Positions 9,901 to 21,900 of a stretch of 64,000 bases of DNA are shown here, one piece after another. Made by a program: the position numbers and the translations under genes. Source of the DNA: JBFLYH01 sp964630235 (GTDB lineage Bacteria > Oederibacteriota > JAAXVQ01 > JAUVAV01); contig CAZVUO010000002.1 in NCBI GenBank assembly GCA_964630235.1, positions 186,001 to 250,000 on the forward strand. The letters run 5' to 3'. Every line of letters starts with the position of its first letter. Within the stretch, counting starts at the first letter, position 1. The notes below the pieces were generated by a model. That model had not been told where the DNA came from, ran no database searches, and was given only the letters and a program-made list of their open reading frames with translations.

Positions 9901-12900
9901 TTCTCCCGGGATCCCCAGGGGCTCCTGCGCGGTGATCAGGGAGAGGCTGAAAACAAAATTGCCGAAGTCGTGGTGGTACTCCACGTACCGGGCAACCAGG
10001 TCCGTGAGGTCCAGCTGGAAATCCGCGAACCGGCGCAAGGCGGTCTCCGGCGCCAGGGTGAAGGACCGGACCCAGACCTCCCGGCGGGTGACCTCGGCGG
10101 CCTGCCGCAGGCCGGCCCAGTCCAGACGGTCCGTCTCGCCGGCGGCCGCCGCGGCCGCGAGGTCCGCCGCCCATTGCTCCACGCGCGCCGCGGTCCAGCG
10201 CGTGTCCGCGGCAGGTTCGGCGCGCGGGGCGACGGTAAAGCGCACGGCGGCGGGTTCTTCCCCTGCCGGCAGGGTCAGCTGGGTGTCCGCCGCGCGGGCC
10301 GGCCGCGCCTCCAGGCGGCGGCTGACCTCGTTCCAGGTGATCTTCTCGGCCTGGTAGTAATAGGCCGGAGGGCCGCGCGGTTCGGGACGGAACATCCAGT
10401 CCAGCAGGCCGGCCTTGAGCCTCGGCTCGTCGCTCACGACCCACAGCGGCAGGTCGCCCACGGGCTGACTGCGCACGTCAATCAGACCGAGGAAGTGCGG
10501 CGGATAGAGCATGTTCAGGTAGTACAGCAGGAAATCCCTCTGGATGAGCCGGTAGATGCCGGGTTTGGGCCGCCGCCGCAGACGGTTGCCGAGGGACAGC
10601 CAGGTCTGGCCGCTCAAACGGTTCTCGGGGAGCCCCATTTCCCTGAACAGGCGGTGGAAGTGCCGGGTCAGTTCGCCGCTGATATCGCGCTTGCCGTGGG
10701 CCAGGTTGTAGGCGTTGAGGGTCTGAATAAGCCGGGTGATCGGCAGGCGGATCAGGTTGCCCCACCGGTTTTCGCGCTCCTGGGCGTAGCCTTCCCGTGG
10801 ATCGAAGAAGAAGGGCGCGGCCGCCTGGCGCCAAGCTTCGTAGTATAAGCCGGCCATGGTCCCGCGCTCGCTTATGACTTTGGCCGGGTCGTCGCCGGGC
10901 GCGAGCAGAAGGTACGCGAAGCGGGCGCGGCCGTCAGCCGGGTCTTCGAGCCGGACGCGCAGGAAAAGCAGGCCGTTTTGTTCGGCGTATTCCACCGCGT
11001 CGGCAAAGGGCGCGAAACGCTGCAAGGCCGGGGACGGGCCGTGTTCGGACAGCCACGCGGACAGGGGGCGCCAGGCCGTATCGCCGAGGATCCCGAGCGA
11101 ATCCTGCCAGACCGTGGAGAGGGTGTTGAGCGTGGAGCGCAGGAAGAGCCGGTTCCAGGGACTGTCCGCGGCCATGCCTTCGGGCAGCAGGTTCCGGGAG
11201 AACGCCGGGGCGTACATCCCTTCCCGGATGAGGAGGCGGCTGGCGTCGTCCTGATCCGCGAGCCGCTCGCCGGCCAGCAGGCGGCGGTACAGCGGCGCGA
11301 GTCCCTGATCCGGGGCGGCCGCGGACTCGACCGCCGCGAGGAACCGGGCCGCGCGCGCGCGGTCGGACTGGACCAGGGCCTGGAAATCCCGCACATTGAT
11401 CCACTGCAGGGCGAAATACTCCAGGCGCGCCGGCGTGGCGTCCGGAAGCAGGCGGGCGAGGCGCAATTTGGCGAGTTCCCGTTTCAGGGAGACCAACAGC
11501 CAGTCTTCGTTCGAGAACACGCGCCAATCCAGGAACACCTGCGACCTGGCCCCCGGGCGCGCTTCCCGGACGCCGGCCGAGGCAAAATCGCCCGAAGTCA
11601 CGATCAGTTCGACGTCCAGGTCCGCCTCGCTGAAGATCTCCTCGGCGAGGAGGCGCTGCCGGACCTGTTCCAGACCTTCCTGGTAGCGGCGCAGGACAGC
11701 CGGACCGGGTTCACGGGCATTGCGGCTGACATCCGCCAGTTCCTCTTCCCGCCAGGCGCCGGCCTGGACCAGCTGACCGGCCGCTTCGCGCGGCAAGGCC
11801 ACGGCCGAGAGGCGCGCCCAGGAACCGCCGGCAAGCTGCAGGGTCCGGCCCGCAAGGCTGGATAGCGCCCAGCCGCCCAGCCCCCGCCAGTGGGCCGATT
11901 CATCCGCAAGCGAGATCTGTCCCAGGCCGAACACCATGCCCATGGCCAGCAGGCTTTCGGGCGCGGCCTGGCCGCTCAGCTGCTGGTACAGGGCCAGACC
12001 CGCGGCCAGGGCCATGAGCCAGACCGAGGGGTTGCGTCCCACGAAACTCCGCAGCGCGCGCCAGGCGCGTCCCAGGCCCTGCCGCAGCCGCTCCTGCCAT
12101 GGCGCGCGTTCCAGCCCTTCGAGCAACCCGGCTTCCCTGGCCCACTGGGCCAGGTCCGCTATCCGCTCGGATTCCCGGAACAACTCCTCCCCGAACTCGG
12201 CCACGGGCACGCGGGCCAGGGCCGCCTGGAACTTCTGTTCGTCCTGAACGACCAGGGACTGCCCGAGGTAGACGGGCCGGAAGCTGTCATCCTTGGCGTC
12301 CGCGTACGCGTACTGTTCCTGCATCTCCTCCGGGGCCGCGGCCGCGAACGCCGAGCGGTCGGCGGGGTTCGGGAAGAAGACCTGCAGTCTGCCGCCTTCT
12401 TCATATTTTATCCACGCGCTGGGTTCGCCAGGGGTCCGCGGGCCGAAGCCGTACTCCCGCTGGAGCACGTCATGCACGATCAGGTTCTTCATGTCCGGAT
12501 GCGTCTGCCTGACCCGGGGGAACTCGAGGAAGAACAGGTTGAGCAGGGGCCGCAGCCAGCCCTGGCCCCGCAGGTCCGGCGTGAGGTACACGCCCCGCAA
12601 GCCGCTGCCAGCGTACCCGTCGGCGATCAGCTGGCGGTAGGCGACCAGGTCCGCGTAATCCCGGGACACGGCGCCGGGCCGGATCAGGGTCACGCCCAGC
12701 TCCTGCGACAGCTGGGAGCGCCGCAGGTCCAGGGTCCGGCCGCGGTACGTGAAGCGCACCTGTCCGGAGGCGACCTGAATGCGGTCCGCCGGCAGGCCGC
12801 GTTCCGCCTGCAGGGCGGCCACGGTCAGGGGACGGCCGGCTTCGTCCTGGTGGAGGGACACGCGGTAGGTCACCTCGGCCGTGAAGCGGGGGCTGGTGAT

Positions 12901-15900
12901 GGGATTGAGCCCGGCCGAGCCGTCCGTGTCGTTCAGTCCGCCTGGGGGCGAGGTGACCGGCTCCAGGGCGAAGAACCCCGGCTCCTTGTCCCACACCACC
13001 ACGAAAGGCAGGTTCGGGGTTTGCGCGATCTCGATCAGCGTGCCGTCCGCCTCGTTGTAGGCCCGCGAGACCACCGCGCCTTCAGGTTCGGCCGCAAGGT
13101 CCAGGAGCACGCCGTGCCGGCTGCGGTCCGCGGGCCGGAACACCCGCAGGTCCATGGCCGTGCGCTCCACGGTGCGCGGCGCGCCGGAGGGCAGCATGTT
13201 CTGCATGGGCAGTTCGCGGCCGGCCGGCACCTGCAAATGCCACCGCCCTTCCCCGCGCTTGATCCAGGGATGGCTGCCCGTGGTGAAGATCGAGGCGTTG
13301 CGAACCTCGATGCGGCTGGTCAGCTCTGGCCCGGCCAGGCGGTAGGTCAGGGTCAGGCGGCCGGGGCCGAAGCGTTTGAGGATCTCCGGGTGATCGCGGT
13401 TGTCCAGCGCACAGCGGACCGAAAGGCCCTGGCGGCCGGCATGGATGCGTTCCACTTTGAACGCCAGGCGACGCGCCATGCCGTGGTACACAATTCCCTG
13501 ACCGTCCTTCTTGGTCAGGCCGGCCGCAACCAGGCTCTCGTCGCCCAGCTCGATGGCGCGGCCCTGAAAGGTGAAGCGGTTGCCTGCCACCCGGTCCATG
13601 TACGGGTACATGACCTCGATGCCGCCCGAGGCCGTGACTTTGTCGAAGTACAGGACCTCGCGGCCAGCCACCTGGAGGGAAGCGATCTTGGCCGCGAAAC
13701 CCGGCACGATCTCGAAGGAGCTGTTGCGGGCAAGGTCGCGGAAGATCAGGGTGTCATAGCCGTCGCGCGACCCGGCTTGCACTTCAAAGCGTCCGGCCCA
13801 GGGCGCTATCGTTTCGGCCGCGCGCGCCCAGGCGCGGGCCAGCCAGACCGGCATCCAGGGATAATTGCTCCGCAGCACCAGCGCACGCCCGGCCAATACC
13901 GGCCGCTGGGCGAGGACCGGCGCGGTGGTGCGCTCCTGGACCAGAGCCTGCCATTCGCCGGCCAGCCACGAGAGACCAGGCAGGCGCTGCCACCAGGCGC
14001 GTTCCCCAGCCGCGGCTTGGGCGGCTATATAATGATGAAGCTCATGCGCCACCACGCGCAAGCGTTGGGGCTCGTCCAAGGACAAGAGATTGATATGGAA
14101 GGACAGCACGTTCGTGGCCGGAGCATACCGGCCCAAGGGGCCGAAAAGCAGGAGCAGACGCCAGGGCGAGGTGGGGATGGGCTCGATGCGCAAGCGCAGC
14201 AGGTCCGCGGGTACGTCCTCGGTCTGGCCGTTGATCCACGGCTGCCAGCTGGCGGGCAGAGGCACCTTGAGCCGCACACCCTGCAATTTCTTCAGGTCCT
14301 CGCGCAGGTCCGGCAGCCCGTAGGCCCGGTCCGCGGGCTTGAACAATCCGAGCACGGCCGGCAGACGGTAAGCGAAATACGGGAGCAGGGCGAACGTCAG
14401 GCCGGTGCCCCAGCCCAGGCCACTCTGCAGGCCCGTGGCCCAGAGGACCACATCGATCAGGAACCCGGCCGCGACCGCGGCCACGCCCAGGGCCAGGGCA
14501 GGCTGGTAACCCGTGCGTGGCGCGGACACGGGCGCGGCGGCCGGCATGGCCGCCTTGAGCTCTTCCAGGGAATCCACGATCGTGAACAACTCGACGTCCT
14601 TGGGCGAAATGAGCGGCGGCGAGGTCGAGAGCGGCATTTCGGTCAGCATGCGCAAGATGGGGGTCCAGAACTCGCGTCCCACCAGCACGATGGGTTTGCG
14701 TGCGATCTTGCCGGTCTGGATCTGGGTCACGATGTCGAACAGGATGTTGAGCTTGCCCAAGTTGCCCGGCAGGAACACGAAGCCTTCGGCGTTCTGCACC
14801 AGCAGGTGGCGCTGCACCGGACCGTCGGAGACCACGGCTTTCTGCCGCACCGCGTTCTCCTGGGGCGTGAGCGGCGTTTCGCGGGGCGCGACCATCATGA
14901 CCGCCTGCAGGGACTGGAGCGGCGCGGCCTGCAGGACCCGGAGCGTGCCGCGGCCCGAGGCGCGCGCGGAGAGTCCCTGTCCGTTCGCCCAGACCGCGGC
15001 TTCCTGCGCGATCTGCTGCAGGCGGGGTTCGACGTTGTCGCCGCCCACGAACACGATCCCGGGCTGCCACCGCTGCACTTCGGCCAGGGCCGGCAGCACC
15101 TCGGCCTTCATGCGCTGGATGGCCGCCAGGTCCGCGCTGGCGCGGAACTCCCGCGACAGGCGCTGGGCGCCGGCGATGTACGCCAGGGCCTCGTCCATGG
15201 AATCCGTGACCAGGGGCTTGGCGATGGCCGGGTCCCAGAACCCGTAGCGGTTCAGATGCGCGTAGAGCGGATCAATGATCGGGCGCCAGTAGGCGGACCC
15301 CCAGAGCACCGTGGGCACGTTCTGCCGCAGGGTCTCGAAAAACTCGTCAAAGGTGCCGAACCCGCCTTCCACGCAGATGGCGGCGGCAATGTTATGCATG
15401 AGCGCCAATTTACGCAGGGGGAAGAATTCGTGGACCGTGAAGTGTTCCATATAGGGGTTCACGCCCTGCTCGAAGGTCCGGGTGTTCTGTAGATTGATCT
15501 TGGCGCCGCCGATCCTGGCCCGCGCGCCCTTGACCTCGGCCGCGCCCTTGGCCGCGGCCTCCATGGCGCCCGGCCCGGCGCCGGTCCAGACCGAATAGCC
15601 GGCTTCGGCCAGGGTCCGTCCCACCTCCACGACCCGCTGGTAAAGGGACGAGTCGGGCTTGGTGCGGGCGCTACCGAAGACCGCGATCCGCAGCTCGTTG
15701 GGCAGGGACTCGAAGTAATCGGCCAACAGCTCCAGTTCCCGGATGAAGGAACCGCCGCCGGTATAGGCCTTGTAGGCGTATTTCACGCCGGCCTGCGGGG
15801 CGAAGACGTGCGAGACCTTGCGCTCGGTCCGGATGGCCTGGACCTCTTCCACGAGGCGTTCCAACGGCGTGAAGCGCGACCACCAGGGATGGGTGATCGA

Positions 15901-18900
15901 GTTGCGGCGGACGCGCAGATAGCGGTTCAGCACGTGGGCGACCACGGCCAGGCGCAGGTGTTCGGGCAGGGACTTGAGATTTTCCTGGAAAGCCATCGCG
16001 TTGTCCGCGGCGCGGAACTCGGCGTTGCGTCCCCAGAAAAACAGCAGCAGCCAGGGCGAGGTCCGGAGGGTCTTGAAGCGCAGGGCGCGGAGGGCCTCCG
16101 GAACTTCTTCGGTCAGGCCGTTGACCCACGTCTGCCAGTCCTCGGGCATCGGCACCACCGAGGGGACGGCCTGGAGCTGGCGCAGGTCTTCCCGGAAATC
16201 GCCCAGCTCGTAGGGAAATTCGGCGCGCTTGAGGTAGCTCAGCACGAACGGCAGGCGGTAAACCAGGGAGGGCAGGAGCAGAAGGGATCCGGCCGTGACC
16301 CAGCCGAACCACACCTGCACGCCCGTGGCGACCAGCGCCAGGTCCAGCGCGAGTCCGGCCATGACCAGCAGGGCGCTGAAGATCAGGACCCTGCGGCCCA
16401 TCGGCACGGGCCGGGGCTTGATCTGGTCCATGGGCCCGAACACGCGGGTTGCGCCGGGCAGCGCGTATTTGAGGTAGATGTTTCCGTTATCCTCCCGCAG
16501 CAGCAGAAGGTCGCCTTTTTTGTGCAGCAGATTCTGGAGCAGGCTGGCGACCAGGCGCAGGGGAACCTGCAGAACAACGGAAACCAGCGGCGCCGCCAGG
16601 CGGCCTCCCGGCCTGGCCAGCAGTCTGGAATACTGCTCCGCCTGATCGCCGCTCAAGCGGGTCACGAGGGCGCCGCTGCTCCGGGGCCAGATGACCTCAT
16701 AGGGTTCCAGATCCAAAACCAACCTGCCGTCCTGGACCAGGTAGTATTTGCCGCTGAGCGGATCCAGCAGGCATTCGGTGAGTTCCGGATACCGACCGAT
16801 ATCCAGCGTGACCTGCTGCTTTTGGCCCGAGCAGTTCACGATCTGGATCAAGCCCTGGCCCCGGTCCGGCGCCACGAGGCGCGCGGCCAGCACGGCGTCC
16901 GTGCCCGTGGGCACGGATTCGACCGGCGGCCCGTCCGGCGCGAAGGCCGGCTCCTGCCCGCGCTTTTGCAGCAGATGCAGGACCGAACGCAGGACCCGGC
17001 TCTTGTGGCTGGTGGGATCGTCCAGTTCGGCGAAAAGCTCGCCGGCCGGGAAAATTTCCTGGTTCAGGCCGCCCCCTTCGGGGGAGGCGGGATTCTGGGC
17101 GCCGATCAACCCGTTCAGGTCGAGCGACGGCAGGCCCCGCTGCGCCAGGCCCAGGGCGAGCAGCGCGAGATAGCGCCGCAGTTGAAGGTTGAAAGCTTCC
17201 TGGGAGCCGGGTTCATTCACCAGGTTCCAGGGAGCGGCTGCGATCTCGGAAACGCGCACGGTCCCGTCCGCCTGCGCGTTCAGGACAGGTTCAGCGCCGT
17301 GCCGCTCAACCAGGCGGTCGGCCAGCCGCTCCGCTTCCCGCGCGGGAAGGATGCCGTGAAGAGCCGCCAGGTCCAGGTTGTTCCCGGTGCCCGCGGCCTG
17401 GAGCAGCTGGCGCGGTCCGACCGGTTTGAGCGTTTCGAGCCACTGCCGGTAGTGGGCGGCGTTGCCGGTTACAACCGCGTGCACGGCCAGGGGGAACCCG
17501 GCCCGCTGCGCGACCCAGTCCACTTCCCGCCGGCCGTTCTGCTCCAGATAATCGGAAGGCCGGGCCCGCGGTTCCCGCACGTCCGCCGCGGTAAGCACGC
17601 CGGGCGCGAGCTGGGCGAGAAACAGCGTCAGGGTCTGCAGCAGCAGATGCGCTTCCGGCTCGTGCAGGGAGGCGGTCCCCGGTTTTTTCCAAATATAGCC
17701 GATATCCTGGAAGCGGATCATCCGGACGCCTTCTTCCAGGGTCTTCAGGAGCACGTCCGTGATCTCGAGGAGCACATTGGGATTGCGGTAGTTGAGGTCC
17801 ACGGGGTGCGCGGCCAGCTGATCCGGCTGCAGGGCACGGGAAAAGGTGGAATAAACCAGGCCGGTGCCCAGGACCTGCGCCCCGTGCGCCGCGTGCAGGG
17901 CGCGGACCTTCACGGCCAGATGTTCGGGGATCACCGCCCCGGCCGCTTCCAGTACCGGCACCAGTTCCAGCTGTCCGTCCGTGGTCTCGACCACCGCGAA
18001 CCGTTTGTGGTCGGGCGAGCCCAGAAAGGCCTTGTACAAGTTCTGCCGGCGGCCCCTGATGTCCGTCTGGGCGCTGACCACGAAATACGGCATCAGCGGG
18101 GGCGCGGCGCCCGGTCTGACCATTGTCCGCAGGTCTTCCGCGTCGGGCGCGTTCTTTTTGTCATAGGCGATGAGGTAACCCTGGTAGGCGCCGTACTGCT
18201 CGAACGCCCGCGCGTTGGGGGACAGATGCCGGCTGATCAAGGCGCCCTGCGCGATCGGATGGGCGATGGAAACATGGTTGGCCTCGAAATCCACCATCAG
18301 GTCCGCGCCGCGCGCCAGGTCCCGGATCTCGCGCCAGGTCCCGGCGCCGGGCTGGAGCTGGTTGTAATCCCGCGCGGCCGAACCGCGTCCCGCCTCCGCG
18401 GCGAAGAGCGGCCGCAGGCCAACCAGGGTGAGCCCGGTACGGCGCAAAAATTCCCGCAGGAGCTGAAGGCTGGGCCGGCTTTCCGCGCCGCCGCGGTCCT
18501 CGATGCTGTCCGCGAAACTCCGCAGCATCACGTCCCCGGCGGTGTAGGTCTTGGGCGTCCGCAGGCGTTCGGCCTGGTCGCCGGAGAGGCGGGTGCGGAA
18601 ATCCGCCGCCCGCTTTTCCAGCTGTTCGACCAGATAACGCGCCTCCGCCTCGCCGTATACCCGCTTCAGATTGGCCTGAATGGCGCTGAAATCAATCCAC
18701 CCCTCGGCGCGGGCCCTGCGCAGGGCCCGCTGGGCGCGCCAGATGCGGCGCTCGGCCATCACCACTTCGAATTCGGCGAAGAGGCGGCTCAGCACCGGGA
18801 TCCGGTGCCACCAGGCGGTCCGGCCCAGCACCTGCTGGTGCACGAGGTAGTGGTTCAGCTCGTGCGCCACGATGTTCAGGCGGCGGGCTTCGGGCAGGGC

Positions 18901-21900
18901 CGTGAGGTTCCGGTGGAACGCGAGCGTGTTGTCGTCCGGATCGTAGTAAGAAGGCCGCCCCAGCAACAGCAGCAGGCGCCAGGGAGACATCCGCAGGGTC
19001 TGGAAGCGCAGGGCCCGGAGGGAATCGGGCGGGGTTTCGGTCTCGTTGTTGATCCAGGCCAGCCAGGAGGTCGGCAGGGGGACCTTCAGCCTGACGCCCT
19101 GGAGCTTTTTAAGGTCTTCACGGAAATCCTCCAGGCCGTAGGGTCCGGCGGCCTGGCGGAAAAAGCCGAGCGTGTCCGGCAGGCGGTAAATGAAATACGG
19201 CAGCATGACCAGGGACAGGCCCGTGCCGAGGCCGCGGCCGAACGGCAGGCCGAGCGCCACCAGCCCGGCGTCCAGCAAGAGCCCGGCGAGGACCGCGAAG
19301 GCGCCGAGGATCACGATCCCATACCGGGGACCGCTGGGCCGCGGTTTCTGCCCGATGAACGCCCGCGCCAGGCCGGTCTCCGCGGCCTGCGTGGGACGCG
19401 GCCGGCCGCGCAGGTTGAACTCGCCGGCGAACCGGAACCCCGTCTCTCGCTTTCCGGTCCGCGCGTTCCGGATATCCACCTTCACGCCGTCCACCGACGC
19501 GGTGAGCCAGTGAGGGGAGGAAACCACGTCCTGGCCCTGGATCTCGATCAGCGCCCGGGTCCGCTGGTCCACCAGAGGGCCGAACGCCGCGAACAGGTCG
19601 AAGCCGGGCTCCCGGACGCCGATCCACGGCGCATCAGCCGCGGCCTGAACCTCCAAGCTGCCGGCCTCGAACAGGTCGGCGGCCGCGCGCAGCATGGCGG
19701 GATTGTGCACGGAATCCACGACCAGGGGCTGGGAACTGTCCGGATACAGGCGCCGGGACACGTGCAGCAGCCACTGGCCCAAGCTCAGGGCGATGCCCTG
19801 GTCAGCCAGGCCCTCGCTCACTTCAATATTCAATAGCCGCAGGTGGTCCGGCATCAGTTCGAACCCAACAGCCACGGATTCCCCGCCTTCCTCCCACACA
19901 TAACTGATCTCGCTTTTGCGGTCCGTGCGGTAGTGGTCCCACAACCGCAGGACAATGGGCTTGCCGGGTGTCCGGACATTGCTGAGCTCGACGGTGGCCG
20001 GGACATCCGTGCCCGCGGGGAACCCCGGGCTCTCGTAGCGGACGGTCTGCGGGGGCAGGGGCTCCGCCTGGGGGGCGGCCGCCGCCGACCGCAGGTCGAA
20101 GCGCATGATGATCCCGCCGGGCGTGGACGCGAACCCGGCCTGTCCCAGAAAACGTTTGGTCTCCTCCCACTCGGCCGTGCCCTCGGCGCCGGGTCCCTGC
20201 CTGAAGGACAGTTCCGCGAGCTCGGTCCGGGCGTACAGCCACCCCGGCGTGGTCATCATCTTCATCAACAGCAGGAGGACCTGGCGGCCGTAGCCCTGGT
20301 TGAGGTACGGCGGGAAGATCCGGATGCCGAAAATACCGAGTCTGGATTTTTCATTGTCCCGCTGGATGCCCGCGTGTCCGATGACCTCGCCCGCCCGATT
20401 GGTGATGACCGCGATATGCTCTTCGTGCTTGGTGTCCCGGTTGGCGAAGACCGTGACCGCGACCTCGCCCGCCGAAAACCGCCTACCCTTGTGCAGGTCG
20501 AGCCGCTGCTCGAAGGGCATGGGCCTGCCGCCTTCCTCCAAAATGGCGTACCCGTGCCGGGCGTGCGCCGCGCGCAGGTCGCGGATCAAGCCGCTCACCA
20601 GCGGGTCCTGCGCATAGCCGAACGTCTCGGCGCTGATCTCAAGCCCGGCAACCTGCCGCCGGGTCTCCTGGGCCGCGTCCGCGGTGGTCTTCGGCTTTTG
20701 CCCGGCAAAGACCTGCTCCGCGCCTGTCTCGCTGAACCGGCTGGGACGCGCCACTCCGCGCAGGTTGAAGGGCGTGCGGTAGCGGTAGTCTCCGACCCGC
20801 TCGCCGGTGGCGGTCCGGCGGATGTCCACCTGCAGGCCGTCCAGGGTCACGGTCAGGTCCTCGGGCTGGCTCGCCACCTGGTACCCTTCGCCCCGCCGCT
20901 CGATGCGGATGACGTTCGTGTCGCCGCCAAGCAGACGCAGCGGGCCGCACCTGGCGTAGAGGTCGAAGGCCGGGTCGGATAATCGCCGCCAGCGCACGTT
21001 GCCCTGGGGCAGGGCTTCCAGGCTCGCGGGATCGAAAAGATCCAGGGCCAGGTTGAGCATGGCCGGGTTCATCAACTGGTCAACTTCCAGAGGTTGCGGG
21101 TTATCCGGATACAGGCGCTGGGCCAGGGCCAGGACCCACTCGCTCAAACTCGCGGCCCAGCCTTGCTCGGCCAGCGGGCCGCTGACCTGAACATACTGGA
21201 GCTGCAAGCGGTCCGGCAGGAGCGCGAAAGCCACGGTCGCGCCGCCGCCCCCGGGCAGGTCCTCGGCCGCGTACATGAGCTCGGTCTTGCCGTCCTTGCG
21301 GTCGTGATTCGCGACCTCCAGCCGCAGGCGCTGGCCGGCGTTCCGGATGTTCGGGATCTCCACCCAGTCCGGAACGTCCGTCTCGCCCGTGATCCGCGCG
21401 CTGCCATAGCGGGCGGCGGGCCTCGGGGCGGGCCCCAGGACCTGCGCCAGGGTCCGGCGGCCGTCCACGAAGGCCAGCCGGTCGTAGGTCAGTCCGCGCT
21501 CGCGCGCGTCCAGGAAGTTCTTCAGGACGGCGCCGGCCTGGCGGTACCCGGCCCGGTCCCGGCCGCGCCGGTCGCGCGCCACGATCACCCCGGGGTGGCC
21601 GGCCATGTCCTCGAACGCGCCGAGGTACACCGGGAAACGCAAGCCCAGGTCCTCGGGGCCGGTCAGGAAATCGTCGGTGGCCGAATCGCCCAGCATGAGC
21701 AGAGCGCCCTGGACCGGGTGGCGGGCCGCCCAGTCGCGCACGCCGTCACGCTTGCTGGCCAGGCTGAACTTGGCGTAATCACCGGACGCGCTGGGCTGGA
21801 ACCTGCGGGCGTCCAGTGCATAGCCCTGCTCCACGAGCAGGGCTTGCGCCAGGGCCAGCACCTCCCTGCCGTCCACCACCGTGTCGTGCGAGGACAGGTT

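Noticed and set aside
11890..15492. Plus-strand open frame of 1,200 codons opposite the giant gene
   Set aside because: Same reason: an antisense shadow of the mutarotase, LOG and zincin parts of the giant gene, without domain matches of its own.
15808..19836. Plus-strand open frame of 1,342 codons opposite the giant gene
   Set aside because: Its composition (rich in Gly, Arg, His, Gln) is that of an antisense frame in GC-rich DNA; the minus-strand frame encodes recognisable domains throughout, and no ribosome-binding site supports the plus frame.
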